Below are positions 8,921-18,129 of a DNA stretch of 34,881 bases, one piece after another. The stretch is taken from NCBI GenBank assembly GCA_900290375.1, contig OMOF01000412.1:18132-53012 (forward strand), read 5' to 3'. Source of the stretch: Candidatus Desulfosporosinus infrequens. GTDB taxonomy: Bacteria; Bacillota; Desulfitobacteriia; Desulfitobacteriales; Desulfitobacteriaceae. The position numbers and the translations under genes are program-made. Under the pieces are notes generated by a model that saw only the letters and a program-made list of their open reading frames with translations, was not told the origin of the DNA and ran no database searches. Each line of letters begins with the position of its first letter. The stretch's first letter is position 1.

Positions 8921-9559
8921 TTAGTCGAGTTGGACAAATTTTAGTTTCACAGCTTTAAGAGCAGCTTGAGTGCGATCATCAACTGCCAATTTACGGTAAA
9001 TACTTGAAAGATGATTTTTAACCGTTTTTTCACTAATGAATAAAGCAGTTCCAATCTCCCGATTAGAAGATCCCCGTACCAAATACTTCAGAATTTCCAT
9101 CTCACGCTCACTAAGTCCACAAGTGTTTTTCGTAGGAATCGAATGGGTAAATTGCTCCAGCAATTTATGCGTAACTGCAGGTGATAAAATAGATTCGCCA
9201 TTAAATACCTTACGAATAGATTGAATCAATGTTTTCGAGTCCACATCTTTAAGCAGATAACCTGCGACTCCAAGTTGAAGTACTTGAAAAACTTTATCAT
9301 CCGAATCATCAACTGTAAGCACTAAAATACCTATCTCAGGTCGTTCACGGCGAATAACGCGACTGGCCTCCAAGCCATTCACCCCAGGCATATTAAGATC
9401 CATTAATAAAATATCGAACGTCATAATGCGTGCGATATTAATAGCGCCTTGACCATCACCTACTTCTTCAACGACTTCAATTCCTTCTTCAAATTCCAAA
9501 ATTCGGCGTAGTCCCTCTCTTAACAGTGGATGATCATCGGCAATTACAATCCGAATCAT
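8921..9559 (-). CDS. degU: DegU-like response regulator
   Basis: A 212-residue NarL/FixJ-family response regulator. The receiver has the acidic pair Asp8-Asp9, phospho-acceptor Asp54 (LLMDLNMPG), Thr82 and Lys104, so it is catalytically complete. The C-terminal LuxR-type helix-turn-helix runs from LSEREMEILKYL to EKTVKNHLSSIYRKL. It overlaps the end of degS by 26 nt, with its own AGGAGGAAC just before the ATG, so the two are translationally coupled. Family members control exoenzymes, motility or competence; the regulon here is unknown. Confidence is high for the family and moderate for strict DegU orthology. Confidence 0.92.
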   Translation of the reverse strand: MIRIVIADDHPLLREGLRRILEFEEGIEVVEEVGDGQGAINIARIMTFDILLMDLNMPGVNGLEASRVIRRERPEIGILVLTVDDSDDKVFQVLQLGVAGYLLKDVDSKTLIQSIRKVFNGESILSPAVTHKLLEQFTHSIPTKNTCGLSEREMEILKYLVRGSSNREIGTALFISEKTVKNHLSSIYRKLAVDDRTQAALKAVKLKFVQLD

Positions 9560-10694
9560 GTTGTTCCTCCTTATGTCTTGCTGGAATTGATAGTTCGATC
9601 GTTGTCCCCTTCCCTAAGGTTGATTGAACGGAAAAACGTCCAGAAAACATTTCAACGCGTTCGCGCATTCCAATCAAGCCGAAATGCTCCCCTGGAGCGT
9701 TCAAAACTAAAGACGTTTCAAATCCTTTGCCATAATCTTGGATGCGAGCGATTGTCGTATTTTTATGGTAGACCAAAGAAATATCTACTTTCTCCGTGTG
9801 AGCATGCTTCGCAACATTGGTCATTCCCTCTTGAATTAAGCGAAAGAGGGCCACTTCCATTGCTGGAAATAACCGCTTTTCACGGCCTTCAATTTGAAGC
9901 TCGCAATTTATCCCGTAGTTTTCCTGAAAATTATCTAGGTATTTAGCTATGGCCGGTACCAGTCCTAAATCATCAAGAGCCATAGGTCTGAGATCAAAAA
10001 TGATCCTTCGGATATCTTGAAGATTCGACCTAACTAAATTCTTAAGATCTTTGAGTTCAGCCTTGAGCCGGCTAGGATCTATCTCGAGTAACTTTTCGGC
10101 AATTTCCAGGCGCAAGACGATATTGGCCAATGTCTGCGCAGGGCCATCATGAATTTCCCTTGCTAAACGACGCCGCTCTTCCTCTTGAGCTCTAATAACC
10201 CTCAGAACCATTTCTTGACGTTGATCGTAGCTTAGAGTTTCTAGAGCTTCCTCCACTCCGCCTTGCAATAAACTAACCGCTGTGCTCAGCTGTGTCATCA
10301 GATTTTCAGCACGTTCGATCGTTATTTGCATCTGGCGTAGAGAGTGTTCAAGATCATCTCGTCGCTTTCGCAATTGTTTTTCTTTGCCTTGTGAAAGTTT
10401 AAGACTGACCTGAGCATCTTTTGCTTCTCCATACGCCGCGATCATTTCTTTCTCAGAGTATTTTAGGTAATCTCTATTTACTTCCATAAGTTTCTGACGT
10501 ATACGCCGATCTACTTTCTCTAGAAAATCAACTTGAGATATAACTCGCGCAATATCAGCTTTAAGCTGAGAGAGTTCACTAGTTAGTCGTTGCGTCTCAG
10601 TCCGCGATGTCTCAGCAATATAAAAGATTTCTTCTTTTCCCGACTCAATCGCGGTTAAAGTTGTTTCTAAGATTTTAAGTAACAGATCAGACAT
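9534..10694 (-). CDS. degS: DegS-like cytoplasmic sensor histidine kinase
   Basis: A 386-residue kinase, almost the same length as Bacillus DegS. Residues 1-170 are a long coiled-coil sensor region (DegS family) with no membrane segment. The HisKA_3 domain has the phospho-acceptor His182 in LAREIHDGPAQTLAN. The HATPase_c domain has the N box (EGMTNVAKHAH), G1 (DYGKGF) and G2 (FGLIGMRERV). I start at the ATG at 10,694, preceded by GGGGAA; a TTG 18 nt further out is possible. It is upstream of and overlaps degU. The signal sensed is unknown. Confidence 0.92.
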   Translation of the reverse strand: MSDLLLKILETTLTAIESGKEEIFYIAETSRTETQRLTSELSQLKADIARVISQVDFLEKVDRRIRQKLMEVNRDYLKYSEKEMIAAYGEAKDAQVSLKLSQGKEKQLRKRRDDLEHSLRQMQITIERAENLMTQLSTAVSLLQGGVEEALETLSYDQRQEMVLRVIRAQEEERRRLAREIHDGPAQTLANIVLRLEIAEKLLEIDPSRLKAELKDLKNLVRSNLQDIRRIIFDLRPMALDDLGLVPAIAKYLDNFQENYGINCELQIEGREKRLFPAMEVALFRLIQEGMTNVAKHAHTEKVDISLVYHKNTTIARIQDYGKGFETSLVLNAPGEHFGLIGMRERVEMFSGRFSVQSTLGKGTTIELSIPARHKEEQHDSDCNCR

Positions 10695-10803
10695 AATTAT
10701 TCCCCATTTCAATGGCTAGATCTTCATTACGAATTTATACCTCCTTTACGTATTTCGACAAAGAAAGAGTATTTCCTACTTATACGCAAGAAAATACTTC
10801 AAT

Positions 10804-11637
10804 TTAAATAATTTGTGACTTCATTCCTGAACGGAGTGTTTGTTTAATGCCTCGTTCTATTCTGCGCGGAAACGATAGATCTTCAGGCCTACACACATAA
10901 ACCTTCCAACCCTCCTTCGCAAAGTCTTCAATTAGAATGGGCTGCTCTAAATCTGAGAGATAAATCAAGATATTCTTTACTTGTGCCAGAAATATCTGAC
11001 CCTTTATATCGAAGTTCCAACATACAGAACTGTTAGGAAAGATGTTACTTAAAATCCGCTGAAGAGGAACAGCATGCACTGGAACTTGCGAAGTCCGCAC
11101 CATTCCATACGCTTTAGTATTAAGAGTATCCTCTTTCGCTTTTATTTCATGAATCTCGGGGCATTTAAGTTCGCAGGAGGCAAGGGCTGGAATTGCAATT
11201 TCAATCAGTAACTCATCGGGTACGACTTGCTCGGTCGTTTCAGAGTTTTCGTCCTGCTCTGCAATAGAATGCTCTTTTGCTTGATCTTGTATAGGAATTG
11301 AGCTACTTAATAGTTCTTCGGTTTGAGAATTGATGGACTTTGATATGCCTTCACATAACATTCTATCCAAAGTATCATGAAATGTAGGAAAGTTATTAAT
11401 AACTTGTGCGTCAGGCAGATGTTGTTCAAGAAGTTGTTTGAGTCCATCCTCTAAATATTCTGCTGGAAACGTTGAAATTCCTTGTAACATTAATGAGAGC
11501 TTTGAAACGATTTGACAACCTTTTTGAAACTCTTTCTCTGAGTCTACCCCGGTTAATAAACAGGCTGCAAATACTGTTTCTGTGATTTGGTCAATCCATT
11601 CTGTAATTCGCGGATCTTTATAAAAGTAAGTCTCCAT
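10804..11637 (-). CDS. Unknown protein upstream of degS
   Basis: A 277-residue soluble protein I do not recognise. The N-terminal half (1-110) is helical. A low-complexity acidic linker (about 120-150, rich in Ser, Glu, Gln) follows. The C-terminal 90 residues (from about 185) have an alternating strand pattern (CWNFDIKGQIFLAQV, NILIYLSDLEQPILI, WKVYVCRP) like an alpha/beta domain. Strong GGAGGTGG before the ATG supports expression. It lies 109 nt upstream of degS on the same strand, so it could share its transcript, but the 10,713-10,803 gap may also hold a promoter. No function is claimed. Confidence 0.7.
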   Translation of the reverse strand: METYFYKDPRITEWIDQITETVFAACLLTGVDSEKEFQKGCQIVSKLSLMLQGISTFPAEYLEDGLKQLLEQHLPDAQVINNFPTFHDTLDRMLCEGISKSINSQTEELLSSSIPIQDQAKEHSIAEQDENSETTEQVVPDELLIEIAIPALASCELKCPEIHEIKAKEDTLNTKAYGMVRTSQVPVHAVPLQRILSNIFPNSSVCWNFDIKGQIFLAQVKNILIYLSDLEQPILIEDFAKEGWKVYVCRPEDLSFPRRIERGIKQTLRSGMKSQII

Positions 11638-11720
11638 ATTTATCCACCTCCAGATAATCTTCCTTATGATAGCTATGCTTGTCGCCTACACAGTATGAAT
11701 ATTCTTATGAAAAATCACTT

Positions 11721-11780
11721 AGGCATATGAAAAGGAAATAACAAGTCAAAGATGCCTTGGATATTTCCTTTCATATACCT
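11721..11780 (+). repeat. Dispersed palindromic repeat, copy B (short)
   Basis: Starts AGGCATATGAAAAGG and contains ACAAGTCAAAGATGCC, matching copies A and C. Here the left arm (11,721-11,740) pairs with the right arm (11,762-11,780) with one mismatch and one bulge, and the 21-nt loop holds a nested CAAG/CTTG pair. It lies in the 287-nt gap between acsE and the 277-residue unknown gene. The shared left end but shorter inside suggests an internal deletion derivative of a longer element. Confidence 0.75.
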
Positions 11781-11793
11781 TATGTTTAGGCGC

Positions 11794-11835
11794 ACAGGAA
11801 AAGCACCTCAGAACAGTCTGAGGTGCTTTTCCTGT
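11794..11835. terminator. Hairpin ending the acs operon
   Basis: An 18-bp perfect stem (11,794-11,811 with 11,818-11,835, core GCACCTCAG) with a 6-nt loop, 89 nt after the acsE stop. No clear U tract follows on the minus strand, so it may be a terminator or a 3' protective hairpin. Confidence 0.7.
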
Positions 11836-11924
11836 TAAAAAATAACTATACCTTCAAAAGTGTGTACTAAATGAACTGAACTTTGTCATGCTAACCTTAG
11901 CATTTATTGGCTTAAGGTAGGATA

Positions 11925-12788
<864 letters not shown>

Positions 12789-12837
12789 TCAATATGCAAT
12801 ACAAATTGAATAAAAATTTGCTTTTAAACTTAAGCTT

Positions 12838-13797
12838 TTAGACGCTCATCAGTTCGTCAATGTTCTTTTTAACAACTGCAACAGCAGCAGGGTTACGCAT
12901 CATAATAATACTAGCCCCAACTTGCATCAAACCAGAAGCAGTTAATGATTCCCAAAGCACAGCACGGTCATCAAGTTCACCCCACTGAGCATTTTCTACA
13001 GCATCGGAATTGGACTCTTTAGTCCGGTTAGCTTCATAACCTACGGAACAAAACATTGGCATAGCGAGCATTTTGTCATTTCCTAGCGCTCCTAAGCGTG
13101 CCCGTTCCATAATAGAATAAGCATACTCAATACCAAAGCCAAGTCCAGCAATAAGTGGGTCAATAACGATCTTGTTTAACGGAAGACCCATTTCATTGAT
13201 CAAGATATTAAGTTGTTTACAGATGTTAATGTCAAGGGGTGACTGCGCAATCAAAGTGTGCTTATGAACCATTGCGGCAGCTGCATAAGTTTTGTAGGTT
13301 TCCTGTTCAGCAACACCGATAAGAAGATTTTCGCCAGTAGCTGCTTCAGCAACTGCTGCAATAACTTCATTATCTTTAGCTGTGTCGCCACATCCAACTA
13401 CGATAAGCGGTACTCCGACGGCAGCCAAAACTTCTTTAACAACGCGAACACAATCTTCAGGTGAACGATTAGCACCATCAGGGTCTGCTCCATAGAGTTT
13501 TAGATAAATGAGATCTGCACCGAATTCTTCAACGCATTGTTTTGCCCAAGCGCCTGGGTTATTGAAGACATCTCCATATTGTTTTTTGAGTGTTTCACTC
13601 CAAGTTGGGGCGATGTCATTGACCTCCATAGCGATCACAGGACGACTAACTTTTCCTTCAAAATGGAGATATGGTAAGGCGCTATCCCCACCAATAGTGA
13701 CTGTAGAGGTTCTCGTTCCTCCTTGTTCAGAAGTTGCGCCGAGTGTTACCTCTCCAATTTTACCAGTATATCTTTCTTTTACGATTGTTACGGACAT
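12838..13797 (-). CDS. acsD: Corrinoid/iron-sulfur protein small subunit
   Basis: A 319-residue TIM-barrel subunit (CfsD/AcsD, CdhD homologue). With AcsC it forms the heterodimer that holds the cobamide and carries the methyl group between AcsE and AcsB. Family blocks include [29 protein letters not shown], the [15 protein letters not shown] region and [19 protein letters not shown]. Length is as in other acetogens. Start ATG with AAAGGAGAG upstream. It lies between cooC/acsF, 16 nt upstream, and acsE. Confidence 0.96.
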   Translation of the reverse strand: MSVTIVKERYTGKIGEVTLGATSEQGGTRTSTVTIGGDSALPYLHFEGKVSRPVIAMEVNDIAPTWSETLKKQYGDVFNNPGAWAKQCVEEFGADLIYLKLYGADPDGANRSPEDCVRVVKEVLAAVGVPLIVVGCGDTAKDNEVIAAVAEAATGENLLIGVAEQETYKTYAAAAMVHKHTLIAQSPLDINICKQLNILINEMGLPLNKIVIDPLIAGLGFGIEYAYSIMERARLGALGNDKMLAMPMFCSVGYEANRTKESNSDAVENAQWGELDDRAVLWESLTASGLMQVGASIIMMRNPAAVAVVKKNIDELMSV

Positions 13798-13812
13798 GAA
13801 CTTCTCTCCTTT

Positions 13813-14574
13813 CTAGTTAAAGATTCCGGCACGGTTCAAAATACTTTCCACAGCCTTAACCGCAACGGCATCATCAGGCAAATCATACAATGGTTTACCC
13901 GCTAAGTCATATTCTACTACCATAGGATCTAAGGGAATATCTCCGATCAATGTCAGCCCTGTACGTTCTATCTCATCACTTAAGGATTCCATACTACCTG
14001 CACTAGATTTAGTTACAATTAAGTGCAGCGAACCAACTGCGGACTTAAGTCCACGGATAAGTTCATGTACCCGTCCTGCTGAGCGAACGCCCCGAGCTGA
14101 AGAATCACTGATAACGAACATCTCATCGATGCGCGGAATGGTACGTCTGCTGATATGTTCCAGACCAGCTTCAGAATCCACCACCACAAAGTCATAGTTT
14201 TCTCCAGTGGTCTCAATATATTTGCGTAAGAGATCATTGGCATAACAGTAACATCCTGCCCCTTGTGGCCCGCCCATGGCAAACAGGTCGATATCTTTGG
14301 TTTCTACAAGTGCCTGCGAAAGTTTATACTCGATAAAAATTTGCTTTGACATTCCATTGGGGATTGCTTTGGGATCTTTTGTCTGTTCAAGCAAATCTGA
14401 AATAGTTGCTGTGACAGTTAAACCCAGAGCTTCTCCAAGGTTTGCGTTGGGGTCGGCATCAACCGCCAGAACGGAAATCCCGTTCCCTCGATGGACCATT
14501 TGCCTTAGTAATAAAGCAGTGAACGTCGTTTTCCCTACTCCACCTTTACCAGCAACAGCAATATATTTGGTCAT
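13813..14574 (-). CDS. acsF: CooC-type nickel-insertion ATPase (AcsF-like)
   Basis: A 253-residue MinD/SIMIBI-class ATPase of the CooC/AcsF family, which uses ATP to mature nickel enzymes. The deviant Walker A KGGVGKTTF is at about 10-18, and the CooC-specific metal-binding CxC is C108-x-C110 (GCYCYANDLL). VVDSEAGLEHISRR is the switch II region. It sits inside the operon between acsV and acsD, 15-20 nt from each, the position of acsF in Moorella-type clusters. That favours a role at acetyl-CoA synthase, but which of the two CooC homologues serves AcsA or AcsB cannot be read from sequence. Confidence 0.92.
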   Translation of the reverse strand: MTKYIAVAGKGGVGKTTFTALLLRQMVHRGNGISVLAVDADPNANLGEALGLTVTATISDLLEQTKDPKAIPNGMSKQIFIEYKLSQALVETKDIDLFAMGGPQGAGCYCYANDLLRKYIETTGENYDFVVVDSEAGLEHISRRTIPRIDEMFVISDSSARGVRSAGRVHELIRGLKSAVGSLHLIVTKSSAGSMESLSDEIERTGLTLIGDIPLDPMVVEYDLAGKPLYDLPDDAVAVKAVESILNRAGIFN

Positions 14575-14594
14575 GATTTACCTCCTGTGTTACG

Positions 14595-16505
14595 TTAAGT
14601 ACAAGATGGGAATAGAGAGAAATCCGTATGCGGCAAAAACAGAGCTGAAACATATTCATCCATAAATGTCGGTCCAACCGACAACTCGACATAGGTCATT
14701 TTTTGTCCTAATTCTTTCGCTTCACGCCAGGCGTTTTGTGAAAGTAAAGCAAGACGCGCTCCTTTGATTGAAGCATTTCCGATAAACTCAAACCGTTCCT
14801 CTTCAATATCTGGAAGCAGTCCAATTTGAACGGAATCCTGAACATTAAGATAATTACCAAAGCCGCCAGCAATGATGATCCGGCTTATCATGTCCATCTC
14901 CACTGCAACCATATTCAGCAATGTTCGGATACCAGCGTAAATGGCACCTTTAGCTCGGATAGTGTTTTTAACATCATTTTCAGTGATGACAACATCTTTT
15001 CCCCCACCAGCTTGATCAGCCCAGGCTAATACGAATTCTTTGTCGTCTGAAGTAGCTCGTAGCCGAGCCGAGTTAGCGGAATGTCCCATCTGGAAATTAC
15101 CAACGCGATCAATGATACCCGCTTCAAGCAGCTTGGACAAACAATCCACAAGTCCTGACCCGCATATCCCTACTGGCAGGGTTTTGCTAATCACTTTGAG
15201 CGCTACGTCCAGAGTTTCAGGATCTATGACAACTCGTTCAATTGCCCCTGGCATTGCACGCATTCCAAAGGTAATTCCGCCACCTTCAAAGCTTGGGCCA
15301 GCAGAACAAGCACATGATACAAGCCAATCTGTGTTTCCAAGCACTATTTCTCCATTAGTTCCAATATCAATGAAGAGAATAATGTCTTCTCCGTTAGCTA
15401 GATCTGTTACCATTGTTCCAGATATAATATCCCCTCCGACATAACTCGCTACCGAAGGAAAGCAATGTACCAAAGCCTCAGGCAAGATATGAAGACCGAC
15501 GTCCTTGGCAGGGATAGAAGGAACGTTTGTCATGGTTGGAATATAAGGTTCTAGCCGAATGTAGCGCGGATCTACTCCTAAAAACAGTTGCGTCATTGTC
15601 GTATTTCCGGCAGCCACTGCAGCTGAAAAGTCGTTACTGGACAAAGATTGACGGGCAAGTATCTTATCAATAAGTTCGTTGATGGTATCAACAACAGCGA
15701 TTCGAATCTCTTGTAACTGTGCTGCGTTTTCAACCGCATACACTATACGTGTGATAACGTCATCGCCGAATTTTGCTTGTTTATTGTAAGACCCCTGCTG
15801 ATCTACAACTTCTCCAGTTGAGAGATTGACAAGATAAACGACAACGGTTGTTGTACCAATATCGATCGCCAGCCCATACGGAGGGTTATCATTTCCCGCT
15901 TCCACGTGGGTCACTGTTATTCCGTTGTCAATATCTGTCAAAGTAACAGATACGTCCCAGTTTGCTTTACGGAGCGCTTCAGGGAGATTTTTAAGTACTG
16001 ACAAAGGAATATCAACGGGTTTGTCTCCGCTTTGTAGGACACGGCGTATCTCCATGCTCAGGCGAGCCCAATCACTTGTGTTTTCCGTCAAAGTCGGAGC
16101 TGAAAGTGAAATCCTCAGCTTTGTTGCGAGAGGCTGATGCCCGAATTTCTCGAGTAAATCATGGTCGCTTTCCTGTAGTATCCCCTTTTGGACATCCCCC
16201 ATTAACACCTGATGTTCTTTTAACCTAGATTCCAGAGGTACCTCAACTGTCATATCTCCTTGAACCATGGTCTGACAGGCTAGTCGAACCCCTTCTGATA
16301 ACTGTTCAGGTGTCAAGCTTCCGGTTCCGATCACTAGAGGATCCCCACTTAAAACGACAACTTTACAAGCACCGCAGGATCCCTTACTACCACATCCTGA
16401 TTTGATAAATATTTCGGCCTGAGCGGCTGCATGAAGCAGCGACGTACCGGGATCTACCTCAATGATGCGGCTCTCTGGCATGAATTTAATTTGAAATGGG
16501 GGCAT
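14595..16505 (-). CDS. acsV: Corrinoid protein reductive activator (AcsV, RACo-like)
   Basis: A 636-residue two-part protein. The N-terminal [2Fe-2S] ferredoxin domain has C38, C44, C47 and C77. A middle linker follows, then an ASKHA-fold ATPase (DUF4445) with GLAIDIGTTTVVVYLVNL as the phosphate motif and later LFIDIGTNGEIVLG and IIIAGGFGNYL. Such proteins use ATP to push an electron onto Co(II) of the corrinoid protein when it has been oxidised off-pathway. I start at the ATG at 16,505, 8 nt after AAGGAAG; the GTG at 16,514 abuts the ribosome binding site. The gene lies between acsC and acsF. Confidence 0.93.
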   Translation of the reverse strand: MPPFQIKFMPESRIIEVDPGTSLLHAAAQAEIFIKSGCGSKGSCGACKVVVLSGDPLVIGTGSLTPEQLSEGVRLACQTMVQGDMTVEVPLESRLKEHQVLMGDVQKGILQESDHDLLEKFGHQPLATKLRISLSAPTLTENTSDWARLSMEIRRVLQSGDKPVDIPLSVLKNLPEALRKANWDVSVTLTDIDNGITVTHVEAGNDNPPYGLAIDIGTTTVVVYLVNLSTGEVVDQQGSYNKQAKFGDDVITRIVYAVENAAQLQEIRIAVVDTINELIDKILARQSLSSNDFSAAVAAGNTTMTQLFLGVDPRYIRLEPYIPTMTNVPSIPAKDVGLHILPEALVHCFPSVASYVGGDIISGTMVTDLANGEDIILFIDIGTNGEIVLGNTDWLVSCACSAGPSFEGGGITFGMRAMPGAIERVVIDPETLDVALKVISKTLPVGICGSGLVDCLSKLLEAGIIDRVGNFQMGHSANSARLRATSDDKEFVLAWADQAGGGKDVVITENDVKNTIRAKGAIYAGIRTLLNMVAVEMDMISRIIIAGGFGNYLNVQDSVQIGLLPDIEEERFEFIGNASIKGARLALLSQNAWREAKELGQKMTYVELSVGPTFMDEYVSALFLPHTDFSLFPSCT

Positions 16506-16621
16506 CGTTGTCACTTCCTTACTCTACCTTAAGAAATCCCTCGTCCAAAGCGATTAGTTACAATCTAAATCTCTTTAGTGTGTGCTAAGTCTTTCTTACG
16601 GCAGTTCAATCCAACTATGAA

Positions 16622-17947
16622 CTATTTCAAAGTTTTTGCGAACGCAACGATCCCGCTTGATTCCCGAGGACCAACAATAACATTCCAGCCGGAGATTTCT
16701 TTGAGTTTAGCAGTGACAACAGCAACATAACCTGGAATGATAACATTTTTATGTTTGAGAAGTTCAGGAACACCTAACTTTTGCATCGTCTCCCACATTA
16801 ACTCTGGCTCATATTTACCAGCAGCGTAGGCGGTGAGAACTGAAGTTCCTTCAGTATTGACCGGAATAATATAACTAGGGATTTTGGTGGATTCTACTTC
16901 ACCCTCGACACTGTAGTAGGTTAAGGAGAAATTCGTCGTGAGGTACAAGGGGGAATTCTCGTTTACTTCTCCAATAGCATACAGTTTCTCCTCAACTTGA
17001 ATTGGTTTCTGAGGATCAGTGTATAGGTTTTGTTTGAGCGTCATCAGAGGCAAAAGATGTGCTTTAGCGCTAGTTTTTAAGACGATAGCACTAGCATATT
17101 TACAAACATAAACGGAAGCTTCCATAATTTCATCAAGCGGATTTTCATGGTTTGTAAAGACAATGACCGGATAACCAAACGTGCGGAATTTCTTTTTAAT
17201 AGATAAACGACGCAGTTGGGTCAGATCAGCTAACTTTTGAACTGTGGTTTTAGAACCGGGATCCAAAACGAATTCCTTATATCCAAGGGCTACTGCCTTT
17301 TCCACAAGATCACTTAATGCATCAAGGCCCTCTGCTTTCAGGATTACTGGAACTGAATTTTCTTTGGCAATATTAACAACTGCTTCATAGTTATCGGCGT
17401 TTGCTTCTCCGATGAGAGGTTTACGCGCTGCCAAAGGTGCTACAGCAGCCTTTAACGCTGCAGGATCATTACTCATCAAGATCAGAGATTTCTCAGTGCC
17501 TGCAGCCACAGCCGCCGCAACTTTTGCAAAGCGCGCAGCATCACCAGATTCATTAACTACAGCTACGCCCTCGACTGCGTAATGAAGTCCAACGCGGTCG
17601 AACTCCAAGCCGTTGATCTCAGCGAGTTTTGCACTTACTTCGTCATCACTTAGGGCATCAGACACTTGAATGATGATGGTTGTTTCATGATAAAAAGTCT
17701 TATCATGACGATACATGACTGTTTCATCCCCCATAACCGTCCCATTGCCAAATTTGATGGCTTTGATTGGAGGTGCAGCGGCGGACTCCAAATTTTCACG
17801 AGCAGCATCCGTGACATAAGGACAGGTGTCCAATGCAGCTTTACCTGCAGCCAATGCCATAGCAAAAGCGAGACAAGTTGGTACGCCACACTCTCCGCAG
17901 TTTTTCTTAGGGAGTTGTTTATAGATTTCTAAACCTGTTAGAGCCAT
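16622..17947 (-). CDS. acsC: Corrinoid/iron-sulfur protein large subunit
   Basis: A 441-residue protein (CfsC/AcsC, CdhE homologue). The N-terminal domain binds the low-potential [4Fe-4S] cluster through C17, C20, C25 and C42 (KKNCGECGVPTC, then C42 in DTCPYV). A TIM barrel follows and the C-terminal domain binds the cobamide (base-off form). It receives methyl from AcsE and delivers it to AcsB. ATG with AAAGGGG upstream. It is separated from acsB by 182 nt holding two hairpins, the longest gap inside the operon. Confidence 0.96.
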   Translation of the reverse strand: MALTGLEIYKQLPKKNCGECGVPTCLAFAMALAAGKAALDTCPYVTDAARENLESAAAPPIKAIKFGNGTVMGDETVMYRHDKTFYHETTIIIQVSDALSDDEVSAKLAEINGLEFDRVGLHYAVEGVAVVNESGDAARFAKVAAAVAAGTEKSLILMSNDPAALKAAVAPLAARKPLIGEANADNYEAVVNIAKENSVPVILKAEGLDALSDLVEKAVALGYKEFVLDPGSKTTVQKLADLTQLRRLSIKKKFRTFGYPVIVFTNHENPLDEIMEASVYVCKYASAIVLKTSAKAHLLPLMTLKQNLYTDPQKPIQVEEKLYAIGEVNENSPLYLTTNFSLTYYSVEGEVESTKIPSYIIPVNTEGTSVLTAYAAGKYEPELMWETMQKLGVPELLKHKNVIIPGYVAVVTAKLKEISGWNVIVGPRESSGIVAFAKTLK

Positions 17948-18041
17948 TTTGAAACCCCTTTCTAAGTTGATTTAGTATAAGTAGGTAACCTTATTTATCA
18001 TAACCTATTGCGCTAATAAAATATACTTTTTCTGAAAGAAT

Positions 18042-18071
18042 ATTCTATTTAATTAGTTAATTAAATAGAAT
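18042..18071. other. Intercistronic AT-rich hairpin, acsB-acsC gap
   Basis: A 13-bp perfect stem, ATTCTATTTAATT (18,042-18,054) with 18,059-18,071, and an AGTT loop. It has no GC core, so it is not a classical terminator. It could affect processing or stability of the acs transcript. Confidence 0.6.
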
Positions 18072-18081
18072 GGGGCATTCA

Positions 18082-18114
18082 GCCAAGGCCTCTGACGAAT
18101 ACAGAAGCCTTGGC
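18082..18114. terminator. GC-rich hairpin just after acsB
   Basis: GCCAAGGC (18,082-18,089) pairs with GCCTTGGC (18,107-18,114), with an inner TCTG/CAGA pair and a 7-nt loop. It begins 16 nt after the acsB stop. No U tract follows on the minus strand, so it may be an attenuator or a 3'-end stabiliser that separates cooC-acsA-acsB from acsC onward. Confidence 0.6.
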
Positions 18115-18129
18115 GTCTTGCTAACCAGC

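Noticed and set aside
10694..10744. AAAGGAGG followed by a minimal ATG-AAG-ATC-TAG frame ahead of degS, a possible leader peptide
   Set aside because: Only three codons, no recognisable attenuator, and degS has its own start site further on.
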